Source: Symbiodinium kawagutii | Lineage: Eukaryota; Sar; Dinophyceae; Suessiales; Symbiodiniaceae | Length of the DNA: 64,000 nt | Assembly: GCA_009767595.1 (NCBI GenBank) | Contig: VSDK01025670.1 | Span: forward strand, 36,349-100,348 | Direction: 5' to 3' | Shown here: in pieces, positions 28,441 through 39,719 of the stretch | Layout of the letters: the number at the start of each line of letters is the position of its first letter | Position numbering within the stretch: position 1 is the stretch's first letter | The notes under the pieces: generated by a model | Told to the model about the DNA's origin: nothing | The model's database searches: none | What the model saw: the letters and a program-made list of their open reading frames with translations, nothing else | Program-made: the position numbers and the translations under genes

Positions 28441-30138
28441 AATGCAATAATAATCATGAATTTTGAAAAACGATACAAAAGTTGCAAGGATTTTGTGCTC
28501 ATGGACACGGTACACTAGAATGCACGAGCACATATTTGGTGAAACTTGATGGGTAGTTGGCAACGAATGATGGCAGACCAAAGCCATGGTGAGAACCGGA
28601 ATTCAACCGTCCTTCATCATTCACCGTTTACAAATACTTCGCAAAATCTTCCAAACCATGGTAAACCACAATCAGCCAGACGTGATATCGGCCATTGTCG
28701 ACGATCATTGGCGAGTTTGTTAATCAGTATCAGACATGACCAACCCATGGTTCACCATTAAACCCGCAGCAACCATTTTGAACCTCCAAACGATCGGGTT
28801 GCTGAAATGATGGAACCGTACATGTCAACTGTTGATCACAACTAGCTGGAGGTATGGATCATCAACCACCACCAACCGTGATGGACCACTATCAACTATT
28901 ATGAATCAGTTGTCAGCATCATTAATGAGCCCGCATACTAAGAAACGCTAACCACCATAAACCGCCACTAGCCAGCATCAATCACTGACTTACCATTGCT
29001 AACCACTAGTCATCAGTTCATCACCTACACTATGTGCTAATGCAAAATTCATCAAACAATGCAACATTCATCAAACCCCTCTCATGTCTTTAACCACCAC
29101 TATTGACAGCCATCAGTTGCCTTATCAACCTCTTTTACCGCATAATTGCCCATCAACGAAATCAAACCAGCTTATCAACGATCATCAATCATCATGAACC
29201 ATCTTCAACCATCATCACCAACCCACCAACAATCATTAACCGTGACAAATTAAGTATTATGAAGTTAGGCATCATTAAGCGACTAAAACCATTCGTATCT
29301 ACCGGTTTCTCCCCTGCCTACAAATAAACTCGTAAGATCCATCTCCATGGTCTTACGCCCACGCACTTTGACCACCTGGGTGAACTGGGCTTTGCAGTAT
29401 CATCCTGGCACCGTCAACGGCAACACTGCTAGTAGCTTGGGCGACGTGAATTACCACATGAATGTTGATTAATTGTGGATGATAACCATTGTTAACAAGC
29501 ATCGGGCATATTGGTGCTTCTCAAGCCACAGGGACTCTGACAAATGATTGGTTTATTTCCATGAATGGTTACGAAACTGGATTGCAGCATTGGGGGTATC
29601 CCTATTTTGAAAAACCACCGCATCCTTTAGCATTGTTGGCAACCATTGGTCATATGGTTGATTAGCAAAGAACCATCCTTAACCAAGTATCGTGACCACT
29701 GGTATCCAAGGGCAAACAATAGAAAATGGCTTGAAACATCAAGATTACAGGATGACCATCATATTAACGGGTTCTTCACAACCACCCAATGCTTATCCAA
29801 TCAACCGTGCCCTGTTTCCCCAGTGGCAAAGGGGACACTTTTTCGACGGAAATAGTCTGACACAAATTTACTGTCAAGTGAGTTGACTAAAAATGCCAAC
29901 GAGATCCTCCGTTCCTCATAGACGCTAATGGCATGTATTGTTTGTAGTGCCCTTGCCAGCAACACTTTACCTAATATACAATACCCTAGCCATCTATGAG
30001 CCGGTAGCCAAGCAATAATGACAACAAAAATGCTGGGGATATGGGGGTACACTCAATCAATTTGCCCGTCGATTGAGCAATCAACATCAACATTATTTCA
30101 CCCTGGCACGTCTAGTTAGTATCTAATGAGGGGAGGTT
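28441..30138. other. Repeat background
   Basis: CAACCATC words at 28850-29260, a short GC-rich spot at 29340-29440, and a family-1 element at 29512-29619. No supported gene. Confidence 0.45.
29512..29619. mobile_element. MITE-like family 1, copy
   Basis: GGTGCTTCTCAAGCCACAGGGAC at the left, ATTGGTTTATTTCCATGAATGG inside, GGGGGTATCCCTATTTTGAAAAACCACC at the right, each listed in parts because of divergence from the consensus. Confidence 0.5.
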
Positions 30139-30214
30139 TTGGTCGGCCACCAAAAATCAGTCGGACGTTTGACTTACAAACTTCCCTCGATTCCGATTCC
30201 GGCTAGAAGGACTG

Positions 30215-30311
30215 ACAGCAGCCACAAGAACAGCACCAACAGCACCAACAACACCAACACCAACACCAACACCAACACCAAGACCACCACCACCACCACC
30301 ACCACCAACAA

Positions 30312-30364
<53 letters not shown>

Positions 30365-30402
30365 CCAGCAACAAGAACAACAGCAACAACAACAACACCA
30401 CC

Positions 30403-30433
<31 letters not shown>

Positions 30434-30440
30434 GCAGCAA

Positions 30441-30503
<63 letters not shown>

Positions 30504-30540
30504 GGCAATAGCAACAGCAACAGCAACAGCAACAGCAAGA
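30215..30540. repeat. CAA/CAG/CAC compound microsatellite
   Basis: Mixed CAACAC, CAACAG and CAC units. All three plus-strand frames are open (Gln/His, Asn/Ser/Thr, polar), so openness carries no coding signal. Confidence 0.85.
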
Positions 30541-30674
30541 CATCCCAACAATGAAAATCCAACTGGGCGTCGTTGGCAATGTCAAAACGAAATCCAAAGC
30601 ACGAAAGCATCAGTCCTTTCTTTCAGCTGGCCAGCCATAAATCAAAGCAGTTTGCTCTCCCAAAGAGTGCGCAG

Positions 30675-30895
30675 CTATGAAATCTTTGTCGCTCGGAACT
30701 TCTGTGCAACTTCCTTGAAAATTGTGATGAGTTCTTGCTTGCGGGCTTCATGAGCAGCGATCTCATCAGCATTAACTGACTGGGCAATGGCCCGATCTGC
30801 TTCCACAGACTTTCGAAGCCATGCGGGCAAAGAACAACCCAGCTTATCTTGCCCGTGAACCTTGTGGCAAAAATCACGGCTGTCACTGCAATCAC
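30675..30895 (-). CDS. Candidate terminal exon, unknown product
   Basis: The minus-strand frame reads CHKVHGQDKLGCSLPAWLRK, then SVEADRAIAQSVNADEIAAH and EARKQELITIFKEVAQKFRA, with the stop TAG at 30675-30677. An AG lies at the upstream edge (30896-30897). A strongly helical, charged C-terminus. The longer 200-codon frame over the same DNA is rejected in favour of this one. Upstream coding may continue in another frame to about 31060 (GTVGLNLHDLGNGSVTRGIN). Confidence 0.4.
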
Positions 30896-31231
30896 CTCAA
30901 TGGCTGCGTGGTAAAGGCCGGCCACGTGGTCAATGTTGGAACGGAGGCTCAGGGTGAGCGCCTGATTGATGCCTCGGGTCACGGATCCGTTGCCGAGGTC
31001 GTGCAAGTTGAGGCCTACTGTCCCTGCCGCCGACGCCGCCTGCGCTCCATTGAGGCAGCGGCCCCATGAACTCGACAAACACCCACGGTCAACTGTGGAG
31101 CCGCTCATGCTCTCGCCATCCAAGAGCTTGTTGGCAAGTCCCGGACAAAACTCCACGCACGTGGAAGGAAATGTTTTACAAAAAGAAACCATCCATTTTA
31201 AGGGTTCCCCAATTTTGAAAAACACCGATAT

Positions 31232-31332
31232 GGTGGTTGTTTAGAATAGGGGTACCTCCCAATCATCCATTGGTAGCCATTTACAGTAATAAACCCACAC
31301 GTTTTTGGGTATCCCCATTTTGAAGAAAACCC
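31232..31332. mobile_element. MITE-like family 1, copy
   Basis: 101 bp from GGTGGTTGTTTAGAATAGGG to CCATTTTGAAGAAAACCC, with AATCATCCATTGGTAGCCAT inside. A second, more broken copy follows at about 31412-31502. Confidence 0.55.
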
Positions 31333-31411
31333 AAATCATTCAAAATGGGGGTACCCAAATGAACCAGAAAAATAGTTCCATTTTGGGTACACCCATTGTT
31401 GTTCATTTGAG

Positions 31412-31502
31412 AACACCCCATATAGTAGAAAAAACATCCACTATTAACCATTTATAGGTAGTAAACCAGCCATTTCTGGGCTTCCTATTTTGAGAACCCC
31501 CC
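31412..31502. mobile_element. MITE-like family 1, truncated copy
   Basis: ATTTGAGAACACCCC at the left, GTAAACCAGCCATTTCTGGG and CTATTTTGAGAACCCCCC at the right. It sits next to a truncated family-2 copy at 31515. Confidence 0.4.
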
Positions 31503-31514
31503 AGATGAACCAAC

Positions 31515-31610
31515 CCCTGGTTCCCCTATCATTAATCATTGTCTTCCCTATAAAATGGTTGGTTATTACCATCATTATTGGTTGGTTAACTGCTTGACCC
31601 ACAGCCATAT
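31515..31610. mobile_element. MITE-like family 2, truncated copy
   Basis: CCCTGGTTCCCCTATCATTA through TTGACCCACAGCCATAT. The left end is missing. Confidence 0.48.
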
Positions 31611-33494
31611 GAGTCAACCGTTTCCACCACACTGCCCCTGACAGCTCCTGCGGTAGTGGAGTGTCACTGGGGACCTGGCTCAGGCTTTGCACTGGGATCT
31701 GCTGGTTCCAAGGCCAGAGTTTCTATGGGCAGTTCAGGGTGGTCTATGGATATTTCATGGTGCTGTATAGATGGCTCTTGATGGTGGTTTATAATGTTTA
31801 TAGATATTGAATGGTGCTGTCAAATCATCCGTCCCACGATCTCAATATAGCTCGGAGCAGTAACTACGCCGTGCGAAAGGAGGGAAAAACAGCCTAAGGC
31901 TGGCAAAAAAAAACCTTCCAGAAGCCCAGGACGAAAGCCAACCAAGGCTCCTTAGCGAGATGCAAAAACCCGCCAAAGATCCATGGGCAAGAAACCAAAA
32001 GAATTGAACAAGCATGCAGGCTGCACTGCGAATCCGGCCGCAGCAAAGAGCTGCGCTACACACAGTGGGGACTGGCTGTTGATGGCTGTTGATGGTCTTT
32101 AATTGGCATAGATGGTGATTAATGGTGGTTGAAAGTTTTATGATAGGTTATGATGAGTCATGGATGGTTTTTGATGGTCTAAAGCTGGTTTCTGGCATAA
32201 GGATAATCATTGGCTAGACTTCATGACTTGTTGATGGGTAGTGAATGGTTGACTCATGGTTGACAAATAAAAAACACCATGGCTACGATCCCCGTGATGT
32301 TAGACATGGTACTCTTCCGAGGACTTGCAGGTTCCTCCAACCATGGAAGAATGAAGTGACAAGTGGACATAAGATTCGAACTCTTCCAACCATCAACGGT
32401 GTAAAACAGCCAAAATTACATCCCCTCATAACCTCAACACAGGAAATGGTAGTCATTCCCAATCGTAGAGTCATATTTTAACGCTATCTGTTATCAATCA
32501 TCGACCAATCATACTGATGATCAATTATGATGGTCAATACTTAGCAAGCATAGTATTATAGTATTAATGCAACCACCATGGAGCGTAAATGTATTGCTTT
32601 TGATTGATGCCTAATAAAGATTCCAAATTCCCATCTATGGTATTCCAATATCAATGTAGCCACCATTAGAATAATAGCATTGAAGCTGCATATCAATATC
32701 AATATATCCTACTGGTTAATGAAGATCAACAATGATTGACCTATGAGGTCACACATGTCTGTGCCACCCTTGCTACAGGAGAGCCTGTAGCAGTGGACGT
32801 AGCATTGAAGGGAACTGATGGCTACTTGCGGCTCTATTCTATTCCCAGATTCACCAGGCTGTGGGTCAAAACCCTGCACCCCTGGTTCCCCATCATTAAC
32901 CATTGTTTCCCTATAGTTTTGTTGGTTGTTATCCACCATTATTGATGGTTGATATTGACCCATAGCCACCAGTATTTTCTTGCGCTTCATTGACTAACGG
33001 AAGTCGATCAACTTGGGAAATGGAAAATGCGAGCGGCTCACAGCGCTCAAAGTATTAAGTCCCGACCTGAGATAGTCAGTGCTGAATGATTCAACTCAAC
33101 ACGGATCAGTATTACCTCATATTGCCTGCATGATTTATAACTGTCATTAATTTATCCGAAACCTTGTAGGTTTGAACAAAAGCAATCATCAATCAATAGT
33201 GCTTCGAGAAGCAATGCTCGTTAATTGCGAGCAATCGTTCTTATTTGCTCTACGCCACAATCATCAACAATCAGTTCTCGACCATTCAAACAACCTGGAT
33301 TGTTTTCGTTATGAAGCGGTATCAACCACAATTAATTCATATTAATTAATTCAGATTGTTGACCACTGCAAGCCACAAGTAAGCAGCATTAATCCATCAG
33401 TAGCCATCATAAAATCCAGCACTGGGTCGCGCGCCTTCGTGATCACGACCTGCACTTCTGCTTGTGGTGCCTGGAGCCGGTGCGACGAAGCAAT
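31611..33494. other. Repeat background with one coding-like spot
   Basis: 31615-31730 reads LPLTAPAVVECHWGPGSGFA on the plus strand. 32080-32250 is TGATGGTT repeat. 32280-32480 is unique without a clear frame. The rest is AT-rich. Confidence 0.4.
32858..32968. mobile_element. MITE-like family 2, copy 2
   Basis: GCTGTGGGTCAAAACCCTGC at the left, ATATTGACCCATAGCC at the right. The interior matches 42674-42793. Confidence 0.58.
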
Positions 33495-33560
33495 GGATAG
33501 CCATGCTTGGGATAATAATGATGCTATAAGATTATGGGTGGATAATAAGCATGGCTATCC
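33495..33560. repeat. Hairpin with 14-bp perfect stem
   Basis: GGATAGCCATGCTT at 33495-33508 and AAGCATGGCTATCC at 33547-33560. GGCTATAAGATTATGG-like repeats follow. Confidence 0.6.
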
Positions 33561-34598
33561 ATATGGTGGATTATGGCTATAAGATTATGGCTATCCCAAT
33601 ATTGATAGCCATTATGGTGGACAACAGTGGTCAATACTTGGATCATAATGTTGCTCCATAATGGTTGGGATAATGATGATGTAATGGTGAAGCATTGTTA
33701 GTTAATTCTACGTGATGGTTGATACTTTCTAATGATGGTCAATGATGCTTCGTTAATGTCGATCGTTAAGCCTGGATTTATTGCCGCCCTACGATGCTCC
33801 ATGCTGGTTATTTAAGGCTATTGGCGGTCAATAGCTACACCAGTAGCAAGAATTGATTCGTAGCTGGGCATATTCCATCAAGAATAGTTGGCCAAAAGGG
33901 ATTATTCACCAACCATGAACCCTAATTGATTCTCCGACAATTAAGGACTGGTCACTCCTAAATAGGTCTGGTCAGTGGCTGGTTACTAACCAATTCACAA
34001 CAGTCAATAGCAGTACCTGGGTTTGCTCACAACTTCTTCTTGGGCAAATGGACTGCCTGATCATGGCCAAGACGCCCACTTCTACGAACCATCAGCATTC
34101 AGAAGGGTCAATCAGAAAAGCATACCCACAGGCAAAGAAGCTTACCAATGGAGAACCAAAATAGTTGGCATCAAACATCCAAAGCAACAAAGGATTTTCC
34201 CGGCTCCACTAATCTACCACTAATCTACCACAAGGTAGAGGTTTATAGCCTGCCATTGAACTGGAGGTAAGGGTGGGCAGGGTCATCAAGCGCAGCCCTA
34301 CTGCAGGAATCCAAGTTGCAAATCTTGAACGCCTTGATTTTTCTGGGTCAGTTCTCCGGGTGACTTTCCTGTTATCCCGTTGATGTGGCGATGATTCTCG
34401 GCCAACTTCCCCAATACGCAAACGTTTCCGGTCGCCCCGGATTGATCTCATCGAGTTCCTGCAGTTCCCGATGGTGAATACTTCATGAGTAATGGTTGAT
34501 TCATAGCTGCTTCATGGCTGCTTCGTGGCCAGGTTTGTCAATTGACCAACCAGTGCTGATTAACTACCGGTTCGGGTTGATTAATTAGTTCGTAGTTA

Positions 34599-34693
<95 letters not shown>

Positions 34694-35087
34694 ATGGTTT
34701 AATAAACTAAGCTCCTGCTGTGGAATTCTGTTTTTTTGGCTGAATCATTGTTGTGGATTCATCGAATTCTGGTTGATAAACCATTGATACTAAACAACAT
34801 GGGTCAGAGATGTGCCAACAACGGCCATGGTCGTGTGGCTGATTGTTTGACATTTGATGAGTTCCTCACCCAAGAATCAACCACCAAAACTGACATCTCA
34901 TTTCGTACAGAAACTATCATCTAGTCAAATACAGAAAAAACTGATGATCTATCTATGAGACCTGCTTGCGCGAGTTTCGGATCAAACACACAGCCATCCC
35001 AGTTTACCCGGCCTCAATTTCTTCAACTTCAGTGGCTGCAACGGCAACAGGCTCCTGTTTGGTGATCCCTTCCAGCCAAATCCCTAC
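33561..35087. other. Repeat background
   Basis: GGATAATGATGGTT words to 33800, a GC-richer spot at 34300-34480 without a clear frame, and an ATC microsatellite. Confidence 0.4.
34599..34693. repeat. ATC microsatellite
   Basis: About 31 perfect TCA units between unrelated AT-rich sequence. Confidence 0.9.
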
Positions 35088-35184
35088 CTGGTTCGTGGTT
35101 GGTTTTGCCATCCCAAAAACATGAGTTACTCAACCAAACAGGCCTGAATATTTGGGGACAAAAACATGCTGAAAACCACCAACC
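35088..35184. mobile_element. MITE-like family 3, copy 4
   Basis: About 97 bp, from CTGGTTCGTGGTTGG to AAAACCACCAACCA, with internal ATGAGTTACTCAACCAA resembling the other members. Confidence 0.45.
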
Positions 35185-35331
35185 ACTATTAGATTCGTGA
35201 TGCTCACCTGGGCAGGGATATAGAGAACGGTTGCGAAACGGCGGTGGATGGCTCAGGTTGTCAGAGATAATGCCCTGATATGATTTTTTACTAAAAAGGT
35301 ACCAATCAAGTTAAATACCTCCCAACCAATA

Positions 35332-35553
35332 TCAATCATTGTGAACCATTTGTGGGCATACGTGCAATTTCTTGTCATTGAGGGTCCATTGAGGGTCAAT
35401 CAATTTCGTGCATTCATGGATATACCCCGGTATTGGCCAGCGAGTACATATAGGTGCATGGATATGCCAAGTTAGCTTGTAGTTGTTTTGATAAAATGTT
35501 TCCCAACATGTCTCACCATCCACGGAAAAGATGAGAGATGCACGGTCGATCAT
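35332..35553 (-). CDS. Candidate exon, unknown product
   Basis: Minus-strand frame DRASLIFSVDGETCWETFYQ then NNYKLTWHIHAPICTRWPIP and GYIHECTKLIDPQWTLND, ending at a stop. Plausible protein composition, but base composition is closer to the background than in other islands. Confidence 0.25.
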   Translation of the reverse strand: MIDRASLIFSVDGETCWETFYQNNYKLTWHIHAPICTRWPIPGYIHECTKLIDPQWTLNDKKLHVCPQMVHND

Positions 35554-36489
35554 CCCAGGCTACTTGATGATACAACTTTTCAAAACATTTCATTGTTCAT
35601 GAACGTTCGAACCATCAACCATTGCTTCACAACCACTCACCGGCAACCAACGACCAGCCATTCTTAGCCACGACTCATGATCACCAAACAAACATGACAT
35701 GCTCGGTATATCCGGTGGATCACGCCTTCCCGTTCTTTTGCTACCTTTGGAGCTGGCCAGTTCTTGTGGCTGTTCGCCCTTGTTGATTTCTTTTGAATGG
35801 CGTTGCCAAAAATGGTTGGTTGTTGCTGGGTTCATCTTCGGTTGTCAGGCGATGCTATGGTTTATATTCCCAAACATGATGCATGGAAACGATGGTTTAA
35901 TCTCAGCAGGTTCATGATTTGGTGGATACTCTGGGCGACATGTCACCATGGAATTGACAGGAATTTGCCATGATGACCACCCCCAAATGGCTGGTCACAC
36001 TATGGCTTGGGTACTCTGATTTTCTTGCTGAATTCCTCCAACATGGAATTCATTGAGGATTTAGTCAACCACTGTGAACCATCACCTGAAGATGCTTCAG
36101 AATACCTGAAATCCAACAGCGCAATACCTGAAAACTAACAGCGCGCTCTCCCTCGGCTTCCGATCGGTTTCTGCAGGTGAAGCTGCTAGTTTTCGATTCT
36201 CGCCGTGTTACGATCAAGGCATGTCCAAGCGTGCACATTGCAAAAGACGTTCCTGTTGCTGCTAATTCCTTGTGCAGTCGGATGGACTGCAAAGAACGAG
36301 CGAATCACGGGTGCAGTCTTTGTTGCCAAAGGGTACCAGCAGTGACCCTCAGAACGCCGCTGATGTGGCGGGGCGGTGGAAACCCATTCCCCAGTACGCT
36401 GTGACGACGTGGACCTTGACTTGCGTCAACCGCACCTTGGTCCAGAAGGACCTGCAAACATCAAAATCACCAGCACTTTAGCATCATTG
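35554..36489. other. Mixed background and coding-like islands
   Basis: 35715-35800 (minus, EINKGEQPQELASSKGSKRT) and 36130-36480 (open on both strands) look like exon material but cannot be assigned to a frame. Confidence 0.35.
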
Positions 36490-36760
36490 ACCATCATCAT
36501 TCCACAGCAGCAGAAGTAGCTGCCGAGGCACCCTCTTTTCTGCTGCGTTTTTTCCAAAGCGTAAAACGCTCTGGGGTCTGCCATCCACATCAACCCACGA
36601 GCGCCTGAAAGCTGGCCGCTGGCCCAGTGGCCGTAGCTGGCCGTCATGCAGCGACCTATGGATGGGTAGGTCAGGAGCTCATTCACCACAGTGCACATTA
36701 CCATCGCCATCAGCCCGGAGAGGGGTTCTTCTTGGGGTGTGGATGACAAATTGGCTTCAT
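36490..36760 (-). CDS. Candidate exon, unknown product
   Basis: Minus-strand frame LSSTPQEEPLSGLMAMVMCT then VVNELLTYPSIGRCMTASYG and HWASGQLSGARGLMWMADPR. About 85 codons without a stop and with ordinary protein composition. Not recognised. Confidence 0.38.
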
Positions 36761-37481
36761 TGAAGCACGATTTCTTATGAATGGACAATGATTAACACAT
36801 GAGCAATCGTTATATAACAATAATGGTTTAATGACAAACCATTGTTAAGCATCATTCACCTTCAAATTTTTGACCCTTAGTAACCATCATTAACCAACCA
36901 ATACTAACCATGATTCACCACAGGCAAACCATCACATGACTACCGCGCCTTCGGGAACGAGAACTTCGCAGGCTCCTGAAAGGATGGTCCACCACGCCCG
37001 AGGGCGGCACCGCTCCCCTGTGAAGGACGGCTCCACAACGGATGCCGCGGACGGCGGGAGATCACTCCCAACCAAGAGCCAGTGATGGATGATGGTTTGC
37101 GATCGCCATCTGCGAGCACTATGAAAACCATCAAAATGGCTAGGGGTGAATGGTGGTATGACGACACAATAGCTGATAATGGTTTGTGCATGTTTATGCT
37201 GATGATTTATTCAACCGGCTAATCATGATACCAAGCATTCTTAATGGTTAATTCGCCAGTGCTTATCCACTACATCAGCAATGGTTAATAAGTATTCACC
37301 ATTACATTGCTCATTAGTGGCGACAAGTCATACTTATCAGCCACAATCCACCAGAATGATTGTTTTTTTTTCACCATGACAACCATCCTGAAGAGACTCC
37401 GATGATAGAGCACATGCTGCGACTGCGAGCCAGGGCTGATGAAATTGCCCAAACAAGAGTTACATAAGTGATATTCTACAT
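36761..37481. other. Repeat background with GC-rich island
   Basis: 36950-37080 is GC-rich and open on both strands (plus SGTRTSQAPERMVHHARGRH). The remainder is CAACCATC-type repeat. Confidence 0.35.
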
Positions 37482-37581
37482 GATGGTTTCTTAAAACGGG
37501 GGTATCCCCAAATCATCCAACCTGAGCCATTGACAGGAATGAACCAGCCATTTTTGGAGTACCTTATTTTGAGAAACAACC
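37482..37581. mobile_element. MITE-like family 1, copy
   Basis: GATGGTTTCTTAAAACGGGGG to TTATTTTGAGAAACAACC, with AATCATCCAACCTGAGCC inside; about 100 bp. Confidence 0.55.
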
Positions 37582-38416
37582 AAATCTGAACCGACACATA
37601 GCGCGCATATCTGTTGCATGCTGCCATCGCTCTCAAGCCGCACACATACTTAAGAACTATACGTTATTTAAGCAAAAACATTAACAATCTCATTAATTGC
37701 GCCTATGGGCCATCATTGACAATCCGCAAACATCATTAGCCATGGTTAACCACATCAAACCATCATCAACCATTAACAATTATCATTCACCATCATGCAA
37801 CCATCACTCATCTTTATCTGACCATCACAAGTCATCATTCATGGGTTGGTTGACAGCAAGTCACTGCAAAATCATCTTTGCGATCAATTAGATGCCTTTC
37901 CTATGGCTACCGTCGATTGCCAGTAACCAACAACAAGCCGTCATCCGTCATTGAGATTATGAACCAGTACTAGCAATTCTTAATCATCATGTCAGCTACA
38001 TTATTAACTTCATCATATTTACGATTTTATAAGCACCGCAGACCATCACTAAGCCTCCCTAGTGAGCATGACAAATCCTTCATTGATCCTGGTGAATCAG
38101 CAGTAGCCATCATTGACGGTCATAATCCATTTACCATCATATCAACCATTCCCGAACATTGATGCACCACCACCATTAGGCATCATTACTGGAAGCACTA
38201 CATAGCCATGACACATGATCAGCCATTTAAAAACCCGTGGTAAAGCATCATCATTAGCCATCATTAGCCATCATCAACAATTGTATAACCATCATTGACC
38301 ATCATTAACCATTCAAACACATGATTAAACATGATTTGCCAACCATCATTAAACCACTAGTTGACATTATCCGAGTCATCAATATCAACCATTGAAAAAG
38401 CAATGATTAGCCATCA
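37582..38416. other. CAACCATCA repeat background
   Basis: One of the densest blocks of ATTAACCATCATC words on the plus strand. No gene. Confidence 0.55.
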
Positions 38417-38519
38417 GGGGGTTTCTCAGAATATGGGACCCCATAAAATGGTTGGTTTACTACTAGAAATGATCATTAATGGATGATTGGGGGGGTCCCC
38501 TGTGGCTTGAGAAACCACC
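38417..38519. mobile_element. MITE-like family 1, copy
   Basis: GGGGGTTTCTCAGAATATGGG at the left, ATGGTTGGTTTACTACTAG and ATTAATGGATGATT inside, GGCTTGAGAAACCACC at the right. Its interior is nearly the same as that of 39576-39676 in the same orientation. Confidence 0.6.
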
Positions 38520-38544
38520 ATGCCATTGACCATGCTCAACCATC

Positions 38545-38655
38545 ATCAGCTCCCAAGCAGATTCATCTGCGCCTCAGATGGGACGATCTCCGGCGAGTCC
38601 AGGAACTCCACATCTTCGGGCGCCTTAAAGGGGGGATCTCGGTGACGGATGGTGG
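38545..38655 (-). CDS. Candidate exon, acidic
   Basis: Minus-strand frame IRHRDPPFKAPEDVEFLDSP then EIVPSEAQMNLLGS in a GC-rich island. The plus strand is also open (QIHLRLRWDDLRRVQELHIF), so the strand is not certain. Confidence 0.28.
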
Positions 38656-38671
38656 TTACGAATGGGGAAAC

Positions 38672-38942
38672 CACCGGTGGTTAGTTCATGGTGGTTGATG
38701 GTGATCGTAGCGCCATGGTGGTTGGGAATGGTTGATGATAGTAAACCATAGCTACATGATGGTCAGTTGGTATGGGTAATGATCCACGGTGTTTAGCAAT
38801 GGTCAAAGATGGTAAACCATCAATGGTTGATGGTTGATGCTGACAAGAAATGGTTTAGCATCAATCAATGATTTGAAATGAGCGACCGGTGGTTAGTTCA
38901 TGGTGGTTGATGGTGATCATAGCGCGTCATGGTGGTTGGGAA
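38672..38942. repeat. Direct duplication of about 58 bp
   Basis: CACCGGTGGTTAGTTCATGG at 38672 and ACCGGTGGTTAGTTCATGGT at 38885 start two closely similar blocks, about 213 bp apart, both continuing through GGTTGATGGTGATC and GGTGGTTGGGAAT. Confidence 0.65.
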
Positions 38943-39508
38943 TTATAGCGATGGTACCAAATGATGGTTGGTTGGTATGGTTAATGATGGTTGATAACCA
39001 GCAACCAACAAAAGTAGGGTTTATTGAATTATTGATGATTGACAAGTGCTAAAATGATGGAAAGCCGTAACTAAATGCTATGATATCTATTGATGGTTGA
39101 TTCATGGTTGTTCCATCGCCAGTCCATGCTTAGTATGCGTTAATAATGGTTGATAACGACTGATGCAGTACGTGATTGTATCATCAATGGTCAGTGACCC
39201 AGCTCATGGAATCAACATCGTTAATTGACCAACACGAGTAGGGAATAACTTGGGGCTCACTTCTGCTTATTGACCTTGCTAGCTGGACAATCAGCAACAT
39301 ATTTGTGATCTATTCTTGTTGCGAGATTACCAGTTTAAGAAACAATCTTGGTATATTAGCAACCAATGGTTGACAGATTATTGATCTCCATTATTGGTTG
39401 TTGCCAGATTACCGATAAGCACCCAATGGAAAATAAATTGGCTAATTAGCAACCAAGATGCACCGGTGAAAAAAAACAGTGCCATTTTGTTTCACATCAA
39501 CCTCATTC
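38943..39508. other. TGATGGTT-orientation repeat background
   Basis: TGATGGTTGG words to 39200, then AT-rich unique sequence. No gene. Confidence 0.5.
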
Positions 39509-39512
39509 ATAT

Positions 39513-39715
39513 AGATGTTTCTCAAAATGGAGGTGCCCCAAAAATATCAAAAATGGTTGGTTCACTAATACAAATGGTGGTTTCTCAAAATAAGGGACCC
39601 CAAAAAATGGTTGGTTTATTACGATAAATGACTATTAATGGATGATTTAGGGGTACCCCTATTTTGAGAAACACCCAAATGACTACCAGTGGGGGTCCTA
39701 TTTTGAGAAGCGCCC
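39513..39715. mobile_element. MITE-like family 1, outer copy interrupted by a second copy
   Basis: Left part 39513-39575 and right part 39681-39715 make one family-1 element with ATAT directly outside both ends (39509-39512 and 39716-39719). The inner copy 39576-39676 splits it at AAAT. Confidence 0.65.
39576..39676. mobile_element. MITE-like family 1, inner (nested) copy
   Basis: 101 bp from GGTGGTTTCTCAAAATA to TATTTTGAGAAACACCC, with AAAT at 39572-39575 and 39677-39680. Excision with one AAAT restores the outer copy, so this is an observed insertion that defines the ends and a 4-bp duplication. Confidence 0.75.
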
Positions 39716-39719
39716 ATAT

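Noticed and set aside
30139..30753. 204-codon plus-strand frame rich in Asn/Ser/Thr and three long minus frames
   Set aside because: Produced by the CAA/CAG/CAC repeat; every frame is open.
30623..31225. 200-codon minus-strand frame taken as one gene
   Set aside because: Its 3' half is better explained by another frame ending at 30675 with a charged helical C-terminus; only the part near 30900-31060 may be coding.
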